64,000 nt of DNA, from positions 310,690 through 374,689 of the forward strand of contig JAKMXF010000354.1 in the NCBI GenBank assembly GCA_024704765.1, in the 5' to 3' direction. The notes under the pieces were generated by a model that made no database searches, was not told where the DNA came from, and saw only the letters and a list, made by a program, of their open reading frames with translations. Made by a program: the position numbers and the translations under genes. Positions 54,287 through 64,000 of this stretch are shown here, in pieces. The first letter of the stretch is position 1. The number at the start of each line of letters is the position of its first letter. Source of the DNA: Oopsacas minuta (lineage: Eukaryota > Porifera > Hexactinellida > Lyssacinosida > Leucopsacidae).

Positions 54287-55529
54287 ATGAGAGACCTTCC
54301 AACTTTCCTCGCAGCAACTTCATGCTACATAGGAATAATCATAGTATCCTGGGGATTTTCTCGCTACCATGATTCAAATAGGAGGTGCAGCAGCAGTCTT
54401 CCTAACAGTATTCCTTGTTAAAAAACCTGAGATTAACATTATAGTGATAGCAGGCACTGTTATAGGTGGTATTGGTTGGTATTCGATAATATCAGCTGAT
54501 TTGGCTGTCAGTTTAATAGCAGCTATGTTTCTACTCGGTTTTATAACAAATTATTTCTGGTCTGTTTTCCTGGCTATTTAGCAGAATTAACTTTGAATGA
54601 TAGGAAGAAGGTCTATTCCGCGAGTATTGGCTTCATGTTCCATATTGGAGTACTGCTAGCATAAATTGTAGGAATATGGTTCCCATTTCGTTGGTTAGCA
54701 ATTACTACTATGGTACTTGAACTCATCTTGGTTTGTATTGTGTTTACAAATCCATATTCTCCTGCTTGGTTAGTACAGAGGAATCTGACAGCAAGAGCAA
54801 AGACTAGCTTGCTGTATTTACATGGAAATAGATTTGATGCAGATCAAGAGATAGTGAATATCAAAGGTAGATTAATAGCAAAAGAAGGAGACTTGGTGGG
54901 GAGCTATAAAAGCGTTTCGTAACAAAAAATTCCTAAAACCTATTTTAATCGTTTCATTGCTGACATTTTTCAAAGAAGCGGGAGGGCATGATGCAATGGT
55001 AACATTCTCTTCTCATATTCTTGAAGTACAAGCAAGTTTAGAACCTAATATTGCTGCTATTTTCTACCCAATATTTCTGATTATTGGTGGGATAATATCA
55101 TTAAGTATTGTCAGTCATAGCAATTTGAGAATAATGCTGATGCTAACAACTTTACTCCAAGCTCTAGCACATCTACCAATGGTTATATATTTCCTTGTTA
55201 CAGATTATCTATTATATTGTGAAACTACAATGAGCAATAATATATGTTCTAGTCTCACTTTCTGGCCAATAGCAAGTATAGCATTTTACGCTTTATGATT
55301 TTCGCTAGGCTGGGGAACAATAATATTCCTTCTTTATGGAGTACTATTCACTTCTTATCAGGATGCATCGATGATAATTATGGGATTAGTGAAGAGCTTC
55401 AGTTCGTATAAAACTATATTTGTGTTCTATTACTTGTTTGAATTCGTTGGAGGAACATTTGCATTCTTACTTCTATTCTTTGCTCTTATCGCTGATCTAA
55501 TATTCCAATATTTCTTTATAGATTTTTGA
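54287..55529 (+). pseudogene. Decayed intronless sugar-transporter-like MFS gene
   Basis: Membrane segments of a major-facilitator protein of the sugar-transporter type follow in order but in shifting frames. Seen are MRDLPTFLAATSCYIGIII (54287), a helix-rich frame at 54369-54581, LAELTLNDRKKVYSASIGF after a frameshift, an in-frame TAA before IVGIWFPFRWLAITT, YSPAWLVQRNLTARAK (the loop after helix 6), another frameshift before FLKPILIVSLLTFFKEAGG, an in-frame TGA after AFYAL, and terminal helices to 55529. At least three frameshifts and two stops show decay. No introns are seen, so it may be an old retrocopy. Closest family by pattern is SLC2/insect trehalose-transporter-like. Confidence 0.75.
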
Positions 55530-55915
55530 GTATATTCCAAATAAGCTAATATATTTACTCAATTAAATGTTAATAATAATTACAAGAATACTTTCTCTTA
55601 ATTTATAATTCAAAAGAACATAGTAAAAATTAGAGCAGGGTTTCTCAAAACCTCATGAGATGTGGCCATACTTTGGAGATAAGTATCATAACCACGCCAA
55701 TTCGACTTGGTTGTTTAAGTTGGTCAAGATTCGTCAAAATGGCATAACTTCACTTCAGCCAAAAATGACGAAACAATCGCCGCACTGTGACCTAGTTTGG
55801 TCATATAAACACGTGTTGAGAAACCTGAATTATATCAATCATATCTGCTTTACTTCATAGAATCTGGAAGAATAATTTTCGAAATCTAATTGCAACAACT
55901 TTACAATAATATACA
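55530..55915. other. Convergent spacer between the MFS pseudogene and TRIP4
   Basis: AT-rich; one meaningless 66-codon frame at 55660-55860. Nothing else is recognised. Confidence 0.4.
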
Positions 55916-58231
55916 TCAAAATATAGGATTGGAAGGCGAGAGATAACGTTTATAAATGTTGTGGGCGGATTTATCAAGTTTCCATATCTTATGCATTCCT
56001 TTAATGGGTACAATCATTTTGAGAAAATGCGGATCTTCACAAATAAAACCATATGGAGATTCAGACTCATCACTAAATGGGAGTGACGTATAGTCCTCTC
56101 GGATGAGGCAATCTTTCAGATTTACACATCCTAGTAGAGTGCTGGTAGGATAAGAATCTGGGAATTCTATAGGCCCATATAATGTCCTATAAAAAGTTTC
56201 AACATCATTAATGTCATTCTCTATTGGTGTACGAGCAGTGGAAGCAATCCATAGTCTACCTCTGTGAGTTGTGTACCATGTTCTTCCTTCTATCCGTTTG
56301 ATACCACATACCAGGAGAGAGGCCCATGGCTGATGCATACTCAGACAAGAACCTCTATCACTAAGCTCTGCTAGATGTGAGTCCTGTATTCTGTAATTGC
56401 TAAGCTTCTCAGACGATAAATCCTGATATTGTGATCGGGATGGTTGATGACTTTTCAGCAAGAATTTTGGGGTAAATGGAATGCTAGGATGAGCTAGAGA
56501 GTTTGTGTTAAGCTGAATATCATTATGAGTATCTTCTAACTGTGTGTGTTGGTAGTCGCTCCCTCTCTCTATGAAGTCTCTTGCAGCTTGTTCAGAGAGT
56601 TGAGGTTTCTCCTCTTCAATTGCCTAACACAGTCTGTCACATGATTCGCAATATAAAGTACAGTATATTAGCCTACCTGTTTCCCAGAGATATCTAAAGT
56701 GACTGTAAAAGCTCCCCTCTTTGAAGGGTGTTTGAGTTTATGCTGAGTATCTTCTATCTCCTCAGCTCTAGCTGCTTGTTCTGGAGACATCCATTTGGTA
56801 GCTCTGTAGTAATCACTCTCATCATCGTACACCTTGGTTCTCTGCTGGCAAGTCCTATCATATTCTAACAACCTGTTCTTGTAGGCTACTGCAGTTTTGA
56901 AAGAGGAAGGAGCTAGCTCGTTTTTCTGTTGTGAGTTATCAGTAAAATAATTATTACAAATATAATTGTTAATGAATACATATCGTATTACCTCAAATAA
57001 TAGCCGGAACGATTATTCGAGGTAATACGGTATGTACTCACTTTATCGACAACAAAGTCATCAGAGTTTTGTATATCAAATTTCCTATTTATATTGTCTA
57101 GGATGTTAGACGCTTTCTTGCCACCCTTATTCAAGGTTTCCTGGTCCTGCTGAGAGACAACAAGAGCACCACAGAAGAGACAGGGGCCAGCACCCTCCTG
57201 CGAGCAGACAATCCTCCCACACTCTGTACAGTTGTTTATTAGGGCATGTTTCTGACCAATACACTGACAAGCGTGCCGACCTGGGAGTCTAGTTGATACC
57301 CGAGATCCTTCTGAGCTAGTAAATGGGACAAACTTATGAGATGATCGCTTCTTGATTAAATTTTCTTCTGTTCCATATGCACTACTATCACGATCTTCTA
57401 ACAATAACATTAGTAGTATGTAATCTATAGTGATCGGCTAAGATTTTCTGTCGGAACGGGATCGACCCAAGACTGTCGAATTTTGCAGGGATTTAAAAGT
57501 GCATAAACATACGTAATAAAGAAACGTAAACTATTGATTCAACGACTTGTGAACTATTGTTAGAGGAAATTGACCTCAAATCTAAAAGAATGGCTGGAAT
57601 TCAAACTACAAGTGCAAAGTAATTACTGAAAAGTAACGGTATCTGGTAAAATTAAAACTTCATTAAACCATAAATATGAGTTTGGATTAATTCATTCGGA
57701 TTCGCATTATATAAAGGTGTTATAAATTCCCGGCAATAACCGGAAATTAACCACGATTCCAGGTTGATCCCTAATATATTGTAGTATTAACTTACTCTGT
57801 ATATTATTAATGTGTTTCCTCTCTGGCATGTATACTAATTGGTCTTGTGAAGGCTTCATGTAAGGCTTGGGAGTATCTTGACCCTCCCTAACAACTGCAG
57901 GATTTTGCTTCTTACTCCTCTTGGGAGCGTCTGGTATTAAAGGCATTGAAAGTACAGGTTGATGTGGGTTGATTTGGATTTTACTTTTTTCTATTTTAAC
58001 AGAGGTCTCATGAGTAGGAGGGGGATGTATTTTCCTGGCTCGGAGCTGGTTAATAAACTCTGTAATATCTGTAGGTAGTGTGTTAGGAAAGAGATCTTTG
58101 AGAAATTCCTGTGTATCTTCATCAGATTCTAGAGTTAGAAAATAGTGTATGACAGCCTCGTCCACTTTAGTCCCAATAATCTTGATGAACTGTCTATTTA
58201 CCCATGCAAATAAATCTGCTTCTGTCGTCAT
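55916..58231 (-). CDS. TRIP4: TRIP4 / ASC-1 transcriptional coactivator
   Basis: Four exons with matching phases (57796-58231, 57042-57397, 56677-56925, 55916-56623) give 582 residues; human TRIP4 has 581. The N-terminal helical region is followed by the C2HC5 zinc finger HACQCIGQKHALINNC...CGRIVC...GPCLFCGALV. Then come a charged linker and a C-terminal ASCH domain (SMHQPWASLLVCGIKRIEGRTW, GRLWIASTAR). TRIP4 is the scaffold of the ASC-1 complex with ASCC1-3, which acts in transcription, alkylation repair and ribosome-collision response. Start ATG 58229-58231. Confidence 0.93.
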
Positions 58232-59161
58232 TGTTACAATGTTAGTCTAGTCAGTGTGGTAATTAATTAATTGATGCCCACTATACTACAAGTATAATAT
58301 ACGACAGGTTATTTCTTACTAATCCAAATATTAACTACAAATAATAAACTATATAGTTATTATACAATTACGCAAAACGTGTCTCGAAATTTCTGACTCA
58401 GACAATGATACATATTAGAGCCATCAATTTTGTAAAATTTGATATAAAATTCAGTCTGGTTTAAGCCAGGTAAGCATCATATCACCAGAAACTATTCTGC
58501 TAAATAATGTTAGATCCAGACTTTAGTATGTTACGTATGTACTAGCACTTTAGATGTTATGTATTCGTATGATTATAGAATGATACTAAAGTCTCGGAAG
58601 GTAGTTCAAATTGTTTGTGTGGAGCAAATAACAGCCATTCAATATAAGAATTATATCCACGAGCATAGTAGCATAATTATGTAAGACAGGTATCTGGGGA
58701 AAAGGAGACAATGTTATAGCCATTTAAGGGTACAGTAATTACTTAATGTATATTTAGGTAATTAGGTATCATATTCGGCAACTGTATTTGTAACCCTTTC
58801 AATATCAATGTAATTACAGGTGTAGCCAACGTCAATCAAATTCTACAAGGATATCATCGGAGAATGAAACTGGACGGTTGGACATTTGAAAACGAAATAA
58901 ATCCTTATTAGAGAAAATGATTTTTCTTATGATACAATATAACACCTCAAAAAGGATATGAGCTCAAATAATGAATGGAACCATACAGGAAATAGATTGT
59001 TCATAATTAACAAAGTAGTGAGATCTATTATATATCATTATAGAATTACTACGAAGTTAAATATACACTCTAAAATAAATAATTCTGAATTCTGAATTCT
59101 AAATTATAACAAATCACTAAAATTTAAACAGATCAGCACACAAATGAAGATGAGAATATCC
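58232..59161. other. Gene-free spacer upstream of TRIP4
   Basis: AT-rich, no coding potential recognised. It should hold the TRIP4 promoter at its left end and the sirtuin 3' UTR at its right end. Confidence 0.4.
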
Positions 59162-62100
59162 TTACAGATCAGCAATTGAGTGACTCCAAACTCCTTTACT
59201 GACGTCATAATCTAGTTTCAGTTCTCGAATTCCAGGTTTAACATCCAACTGAATTTCAAAATCTGGTTCATTGTAATGTCCATGGAAGACTAGGACTAGA
59301 GTTAACTGGGATCCTGCTATAGCATTGAGCTTGCAAGTGAATGGCTCTTTATCTATTTTATTCTCTCCCTCCTGATTCGGTAACTTTGTGTAGAGCGCTA
59401 TATAAGAATAAATATAAAAGAATATATCGAATTTAAAATGTATTTCTCAATTGGACAAATGTATTGTAAGGAGTATAATAAATGTCCAAAATTAGACAAC
59501 TGTTAATTCCACCGTCCGCATCAAGTTTCGATCATACACAAATATAGCAATTATTATCCACAATGGCGGGGCGTTAGTAGGTGGTGTAAATGCACGACAT
59601 TGTTATGCAAGGCTGGCCACGCCACTGGCAATATGTAAAATAATGTAATTTGGTTACATAAGGTAAGAACATAATAATAACAAATAAGATAAAGAGTATG
59701 ATATGATTCAGCGTATCTAAAATTAATTATTCTAAAAAGTTCTATTTTAAAATTAGAAATTATACCACTACCACACTTAAGGAATTAACGTATTTAGGAT
59801 ATGAATAATTTGTGCACGAATACGTTATGAAATAATTAGATAATATAATGTAATGCCGTCAGGAGGCTAACAGGGAAATCTAATCGATCTGAAATAATTT
59901 CAACTTTATTAAGACAATATTTTCTCTGTTAAAATATACAGCAAATTAGCTAATAGATGAAACTCTAATATTGTAGATACGTATGTATTAAGATGTAATT
60001 ATTAATGATAGAATTCTTTGCACTTTATTAATTGTAGACAGTACTGACGTACAGAATAGGACAGTAAATGCAATAAGAAAACTAATTAGCTAAAACATAA
60101 TTACTAGAATTAGAATATTTGTATCCAATTCTTGTGAGACTCAGAAACGATTACAATTCTACCAGACTTAGTTACGGCTACTCCCTTAGGAGTTTTCAAT
60201 ACAGTTCCTGTTCTAGGATCACTACCTATACTGCAGAACACGTCTCCATCAGGATGTGCAATATCTACTGTGTCGTTTTTCCAATTGCTAATTAGGAAAT
60301 TACCCATACAGTCAATGGTGAAGTGTTGGGGAGATTCAATAGTAAAGCTAGAATGTAGTAAATGTATGTCTGATATAAGTCTTCCTGACTTGTTGAACTT
60401 ATGCAAACACGGCCTACTATAGTCCACTACGTACACGAAATCTTGGTAAACTTTAACGTCTGATGGATGAATAAGATTGCTTCCGAATTTTCTGAGGAAA
60501 TTAAGATCTGAAGAGTAGACTAGCACAGAATTGAGCTTAGCATCTGTCAGGTATACTTCTCCAGTGAATGCGTCTACAGTAATACCGAGAGGTCTTCGTG
60601 GCTGATCTTCTAAATTGAAATTGACATCGTGTAGGCTCTTAATGTATACGGGATGAGAAGTACAATCATATTTGAACACATTATGCAAGGTTGCGTCAGC
60701 TACATAGATACTGTTTTGAAAATATGCTATTCCACACGGCTCTTTAAGTCTCTTGCTGTCGAACTCGTTAATAAATTCACATTCCATAGAGAAGATTTGG
60801 ATTCTATGGTTACCCGTATCCAAAACGAAAATTCTTTCTGAATCATCGTCAACAGCTACACCTGTCGGGCGATTAAATACACTAGAAATGCTTCCGACTT
60901 TCCCAATCGATGTAATGGCTTGTTTTGACGTAGAATATTTTGGAACAACTTGTTGGATAATTCTTCCTAAATTAGAGATTTTTCGTAAAATTTCGTTAGT
61001 ATTACAGAAAAAATTGACATAGCCTTGTTCCTTCTCGTCCAATTCAAGACGTAGCTTTTCATCATTAATCTGCTCTGATATCTTACTCTGAATATGTTCC
61101 AATTTGTTAACCTTAAACGAGCTTAAAACACTTTCTAAACTCTCAATTTTTTGTAAAGTATCCATTCTCTCAATTTCTTTATTTGTTAAATCGATTTTCA
61201 ATTGTTTAACTATGGACAGCAATTCAGATCTTCTTCTTTCAACGCTACTTATTATATTATCGAATTTCTGTTCGATCTGTTTCTCAATTTCTTCAATTTG
61301 GCCTTCCATATTCATGTAAACCATACATGTCGCCATTTTATTATAAATATAAATGTAATGAGTTTTCTTATTGATTGTAACTTCTAGAATATCAGTGGCT
61401 ATTTATCTATTTTGTGCAGTTTCAGTTTAACTAAGAATTGGCCTACTGGATTAATCAATTAGATGGTAATTGGACACTGTTCAAAGGAAAACGAATGTGC
61501 AAAGAACTTTATTTTATTTCTCTTAATAAGCGTGCAAAGCAAACAGCTACGCAAATAAGAATGAATAAATACCTGCTGACTGGCATAGTACTCAATTGTA
61601 AACTAAATAAATAAACATTCAATCAATTACAGAATATCATAATGTTGTCCAGAATTAGAACAGTAAGTAAATAATATGCGCAATCAGCAATCAGCAATCA
61701 GTATCTTGAAATTATATTAATTTATGATATCTGAATTTGAATTCTAATCAGATGGATAATCGCATATCTTCTAAAGATAAATTGATAACTTATTAGCAAA
61801 AGAACTGCAGTTTGATCAGACCATGTCAACCAGTAGGCGCAATTCATATTGATAAGATACAAATGTTGTTAGCATAATTGAAAGTTGGATAAAATTACAA
61901 TACTTATTGGAGAAGTATTATTAGTAAATAGTAACTAAGAGAATAGCATAGCAAGCTAACTAGCATGTACAGTTATTTGCAGTGGCTAGAGGATGAAGTT
62001 TCGAGTTCACATTCAAAACCATTGTATTGGCTGTGTTTGGTGTATTTTATACAGTTTTTATTATGTACTCGCTTTCCCATGGGTGTTGTGCTGGCGCGGA

Positions 62101-64000
62101 TTGAAGAGCAAACCTTGTAAGAAATACTGTACAGTTTGTTCAACAGGATTAGTAAATGGAATGATCAGTATTGTAACATGTTGTGGACTCGCGTATATAC
62201 TCACAAGATGTTGTATCAGAAATGCAGCGGATACAGAAATCACTGATGGTACAGCACCGAATTGTACAACCAATCAAGAAGATGTGTAAGGAACTGTAAA
62301 GACATTTTGGGACTGAGGAGGCGAAATTATGAGGAAGAAGTGCGGATACAGAACTGGTTTGTATTAAATATATATGATAATTTTTAAACAAATGAACAAT
62401 CATTTTGTTACTACTCATTTATTCGACAAGATAAATTATAGAATTTAAATGGATATGAAGAAAATATTCAATTACACTATAAGTGTTGGCAATAATTGAT
62501 TTCACAGCCCCCTTTAGTAATGGATATTTGTGATATCAAACAGATTTACCTCATAACAATTGATTCTAACTAGCTAACCTTGTATAATAGAATAAGGAAT
62601 GTCTTCGAATACATCTAAGCCTTGGAACCTGAATTCCCAATCATTTGTCATAGAAATTTGTGAGAAAGACAGCTTAGCACGTCTTTTCAATTTGAAACTA
62701 GGAATTGGAATCTTGAGTTCGTCTTCCACCAATTTTTTCTACAAACCACGATATAAAACACCTCAAATCAAAAGAACAGCTACACATATAATATAGCCTA
62801 CCATGAACACATCACACATACTGTGTACATTAATGGTAGCTAGATTGTATAGAGGAGTTTTCTGAAGATTACAAATAACTAATTTTCCTCTATTGGAGCC
62901 TACAGTAGCGGGTATAGTTGCTGCAGGCTGTACAGTAAGACTGGAGCCTAGCACTACACAGACGTCTGCTTTCCCTCCGTGATCAAATGCTGATTTTATT
63001 TCATTCTCAGGCAGTTGCTCTCCAAAGTTAATGATTGAGTCTAGTAGGATATTTCCGCAAGCTGGGTCATCACAACGACGAGTAGTCTCATGGTTAAACA
63101 CACCGAACTAAAGAGAACATCAAACAATCAAAATATGCCTAGTCAGATATCTTTTCAGTATAAATAAGAAATAACTTACTGCCTCACGTGTCTCGAAGTC
63201 TCTGAGATACTGAACACCACAAACAGAACAAGATTCAAGATTAGTATTACCATGTAACTCTGCAAGTTGTTTCGGATTCATACCGCTTCTCCTATGCAAA
63301 CCATCTACATTCTGAGAAACAGTGAACTTGATGAGGCCTGCTTCATGCAGAGCTACCATTGACATGTGTGTAACGGTTGGTAATGCACTGATTAGCTTAA
63401 CTGGCTTACTGCGACGAGAATGCGCCTGTCCATGTGCTCTCAGCTCCCAGACGCCAGGACCTAATAGAAATAGATATGGTGTACAGTAAACTCATGTATT
63501 TTGAAGCTCAATAGACTGCGACAATTACTTTAGCATAACCGATGACATTTATATTACTTTGACGAGTCTGGAACCATATTTGTACCATTTCAGACCTCGA
63601 TATATCCGTGTTCGATATAATGGGAATTGACTCGCTGTAATTATAAAAATGTACATGCTACGTATGGTCATACTATGATTTATAATAAAATTAAATAATG
63701 TATAGCTCTCCTACCTGTCTCCAACATAGTATTCATACCACTCCTGAAGTCTGGTATCCCTGCACTTGTACTGATACCAGCTCCTGTGAAGAATATCACA
63801 TGTTTCCCCTCTCTGATAAATTTAGCTACCATTTTAACTTTCTTATCCAAATCCTTAGCAGAGTCTACAAATTCTTTCTTCTGCTCCTCATCCTCTATGT
63901 TGTACTGCCTGCCTGCACCAGAATTAGCACCAGGTTTAGAACCAGGGATAACAGGGCCATCTCTCACGACTGTCTCAGTGGGTTTAAGTTTGTCTTTCAT
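59162..64000 (-). CDS. Sirtuin (Sir2-family NAD-dependent deacylase), 5' end at window edge
   Basis: Exons 63715-64000, 63180-63460, 62802-63107, 62579-62738 and, by phase and acceptor match, 59162-59397. Motifs: VIFFTGAGISTSAGIPDFRSG, QNVDGLHRRSG, ELHGN (catalytic His), zinc cysteines SCSVCG and CDDPACG, and VVLGSSLTVQPA. The fold is of the SIRT6/7-like class, though not clearly either. A 160-nt exon and a distant last exon add a C-terminal extension (HGHYNEPDFEIQLDV) resembling a beta-rich domain. The ATG at 63998-64000 is the first visible codon, and the true start may lie outside. The last intron (59398-62578) holds two other genes. If the last exon is unrelated, the protein ends shortly after 62579. 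Confidence 0.82.
60110..61336 (-). CDS. Coiled-coil/NHL-repeat protein (TRIM-NHL-like without RING/B-box)
   Basis: A complete intronless gene of 408 residues; start ATG 61334-61336. Residues about 8-125 form a heptad-rich coiled coil. From about 145 a six-bladed NHL propeller begins: FNRPTGVAVDDDSERIFVLD, GNHRIQIF, EPCGIAYFQNSIYVADA, PLGITVDAFTGEVYLTDA, HPSDVKVYQDFVYVVDY and TPKGVAVTKSGRIVIVSES. This is the C-terminal half of the TRIM-NHL plan; without a RING it is unlikely to be a ubiquitin ligase. NHL propellers bind RNA or protein. It lies in the proposed last sirtuin intron, on the same strand. Confidence 0.85.
   Translation of the reverse strand: MATCMVYMNMEGQIEEIEKQIEQKFDNIISSVERRRSELLSIVKQLKIDLTNKEIERMDTLQKIESLESVLSSFKVNKLEHIQSKISEQINDEKLRLELDEKEQGYVNFFCNTNEILRKISNLGRIIQQVVPKYSTSKQAITSIGKVGSISSVFNRPTGVAVDDDSERIFVLDTGNHRIQIFSMECEFINEFDSKRLKEPCGIAYFQNSIYVADATLHNVFKYDCTSHPVYIKSLHDVNFNLEDQPRRPLGITVDAFTGEVYLTDAKLNSVLVYSSDLNFLRKFGSNLIHPSDVKVYQDFVYVVDYSRPCLHKFNKSGRLISDIHLLHSSFTIESPQHFTIDCMGNFLISNWKNDTVDIAHPDGDVFCSIGSDPRTGTVLKTPKGVAVTKSGRIVIVSESHKNWIQIF
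61337..61992. other. Intronic spacer upstream of the NHL gene
   Basis: Contains the NHL promoter region (minus) and the upstream region of the small membrane-protein gene (plus). ATCAGCAATCAG is repeated at about 61683-61700. Nothing else is recognised. Confidence 0.4.
61993..62289 (+). CDS. Small Cys-rich membrane protein, unknown
   Basis: An ATG-initiated frame of 98 residues with two hydrophobic segments (about 12-33 CIGCVWCILYSFYYVLAF and 53-72 GLVNGMISIVTCCGLAYIL), separated by a basic, cysteine-rich loop (KSKPCKKYCTVCSTG). The tail is acidic. An acceptor-like TTATTTGCAG ends 13 nt before the ATG, so a leader exon is possible. It resembles no family I know. It lies antisense within the proposed sirtuin intron. 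Confidence 0.45.
   Translation: MKFRVHIQNHCIGCVWCILYSFYYVLAFPWVLCWRGLKSKPCKKYCTVCSTGLVNGMISIVTCCGLAYILTRCCIRNAADTEITDGTAPNCTTNQEDV
63484..63637. mobile_element. Small CAGT-ended MITE in a sirtuin intron
   Basis: Starts CAGTAAACTCATG and ends GGGAATTGACTCGCTG with TA on both flanks. Internal motifs (CTCAATAGACTGCGACAATTA; CGATATAATGGG) resemble the elements at 4502-4640 and 36733-36906. It accounts for most of the 254-bp intron. Confidence 0.62.

Noticed and set aside
54287-55529. MFS gene as a selenoprotein or recoded gene because of an in-frame TGA
   Set aside because: A TAA and at least three frameshifts accompany the TGA, and no SECIS-like hairpin was seen after 55529. Ordinary decay explains it better.
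60110-61336. NHL segment as internal exon of the sirtuin
   Set aside because: It has its own ATG and stop, complete domain structure, and no acceptor/donor pair in a compatible phase.

Overview
The window is a eukaryotic nuclear region from an animal. It is AT-rich and gene-dense, with GT-AG introns that are mostly 55-100 bp long. Gene content is metazoan: adhesion GPCRs, a Tudor/B-box piRNA-type protein, OTULIN, CYP4, an ASAP-type ArfGAP, SARAF, UPF2, TRIP4 and a coiled-coil/NHL protein. A selenoprotein L gene points to an aquatic species. Compactness and content would suit an early-branching invertebrate such as a sponge, but the taxon is an inference and cannot be fixed from the sequence.

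Layout, left to right. 0-2 kb: two tandem minus-strand SARAF genes, the first cut by the window edge. 3-7 kb: a seven-exon ASAP-type ArfGAP (minus). 7.7-14.9 kb: a 2,385-residue adhesion GPCR in one coding exon (minus). 15.8-16.8 kb: a two-exon selenoprotein L gene (plus) with two in-frame TGA codons and a SECIS hairpin just after the stop. 17.8-19.5 kb: a frameshifted dynein light chain 4 copy and an LLC1-type ciliary protein. 19.7-25.6 kb: a UBL/armadillo-like protein, a CYP4 P450 and a five-exon OTULIN (all minus). 26-27 kb: a foldback repeat and a pogo-like MITE. 27.5-35.3 kb: a second giant adhesion GPCR (plus), paralogous to the first, with its start codon split off by an intron. 36-46 kb: ITPA, UPF2 with about 35 small exons, and an ANGEL-type EEP protein (all minus). 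46-48 kb: a telomere-like heptamer array and a hAT relic with a perfect 8-bp target duplication. 48-53.6 kb: a B-box/double-Tudor gene (minus) with AFG1L nested in one intron on the opposite strand. 54-55.5 kb: a decayed sugar-transporter pseudogene. 56-58 kb: TRIP4/ASC-1. 59-64 kb: a sirtuin whose last intron appears to hold a coiled-coil/NHL gene and a small membrane-protein gene.

There is no operon-like logic; these are mostly independent housekeeping and signalling genes. The themes worth following are (1) the selenoprotein, which ordinary gene finders would break in two; (2) a pair of giant adhesion receptors sharing five internal repeat units, three EGF modules, a conserved tetra-arginine site and the GPS/7TM end; (3) nested genes; (4) a contrast between intron-crowded genes and intronless neighbours; and (5) several small non-autonomous DNA transposons, many inside introns.
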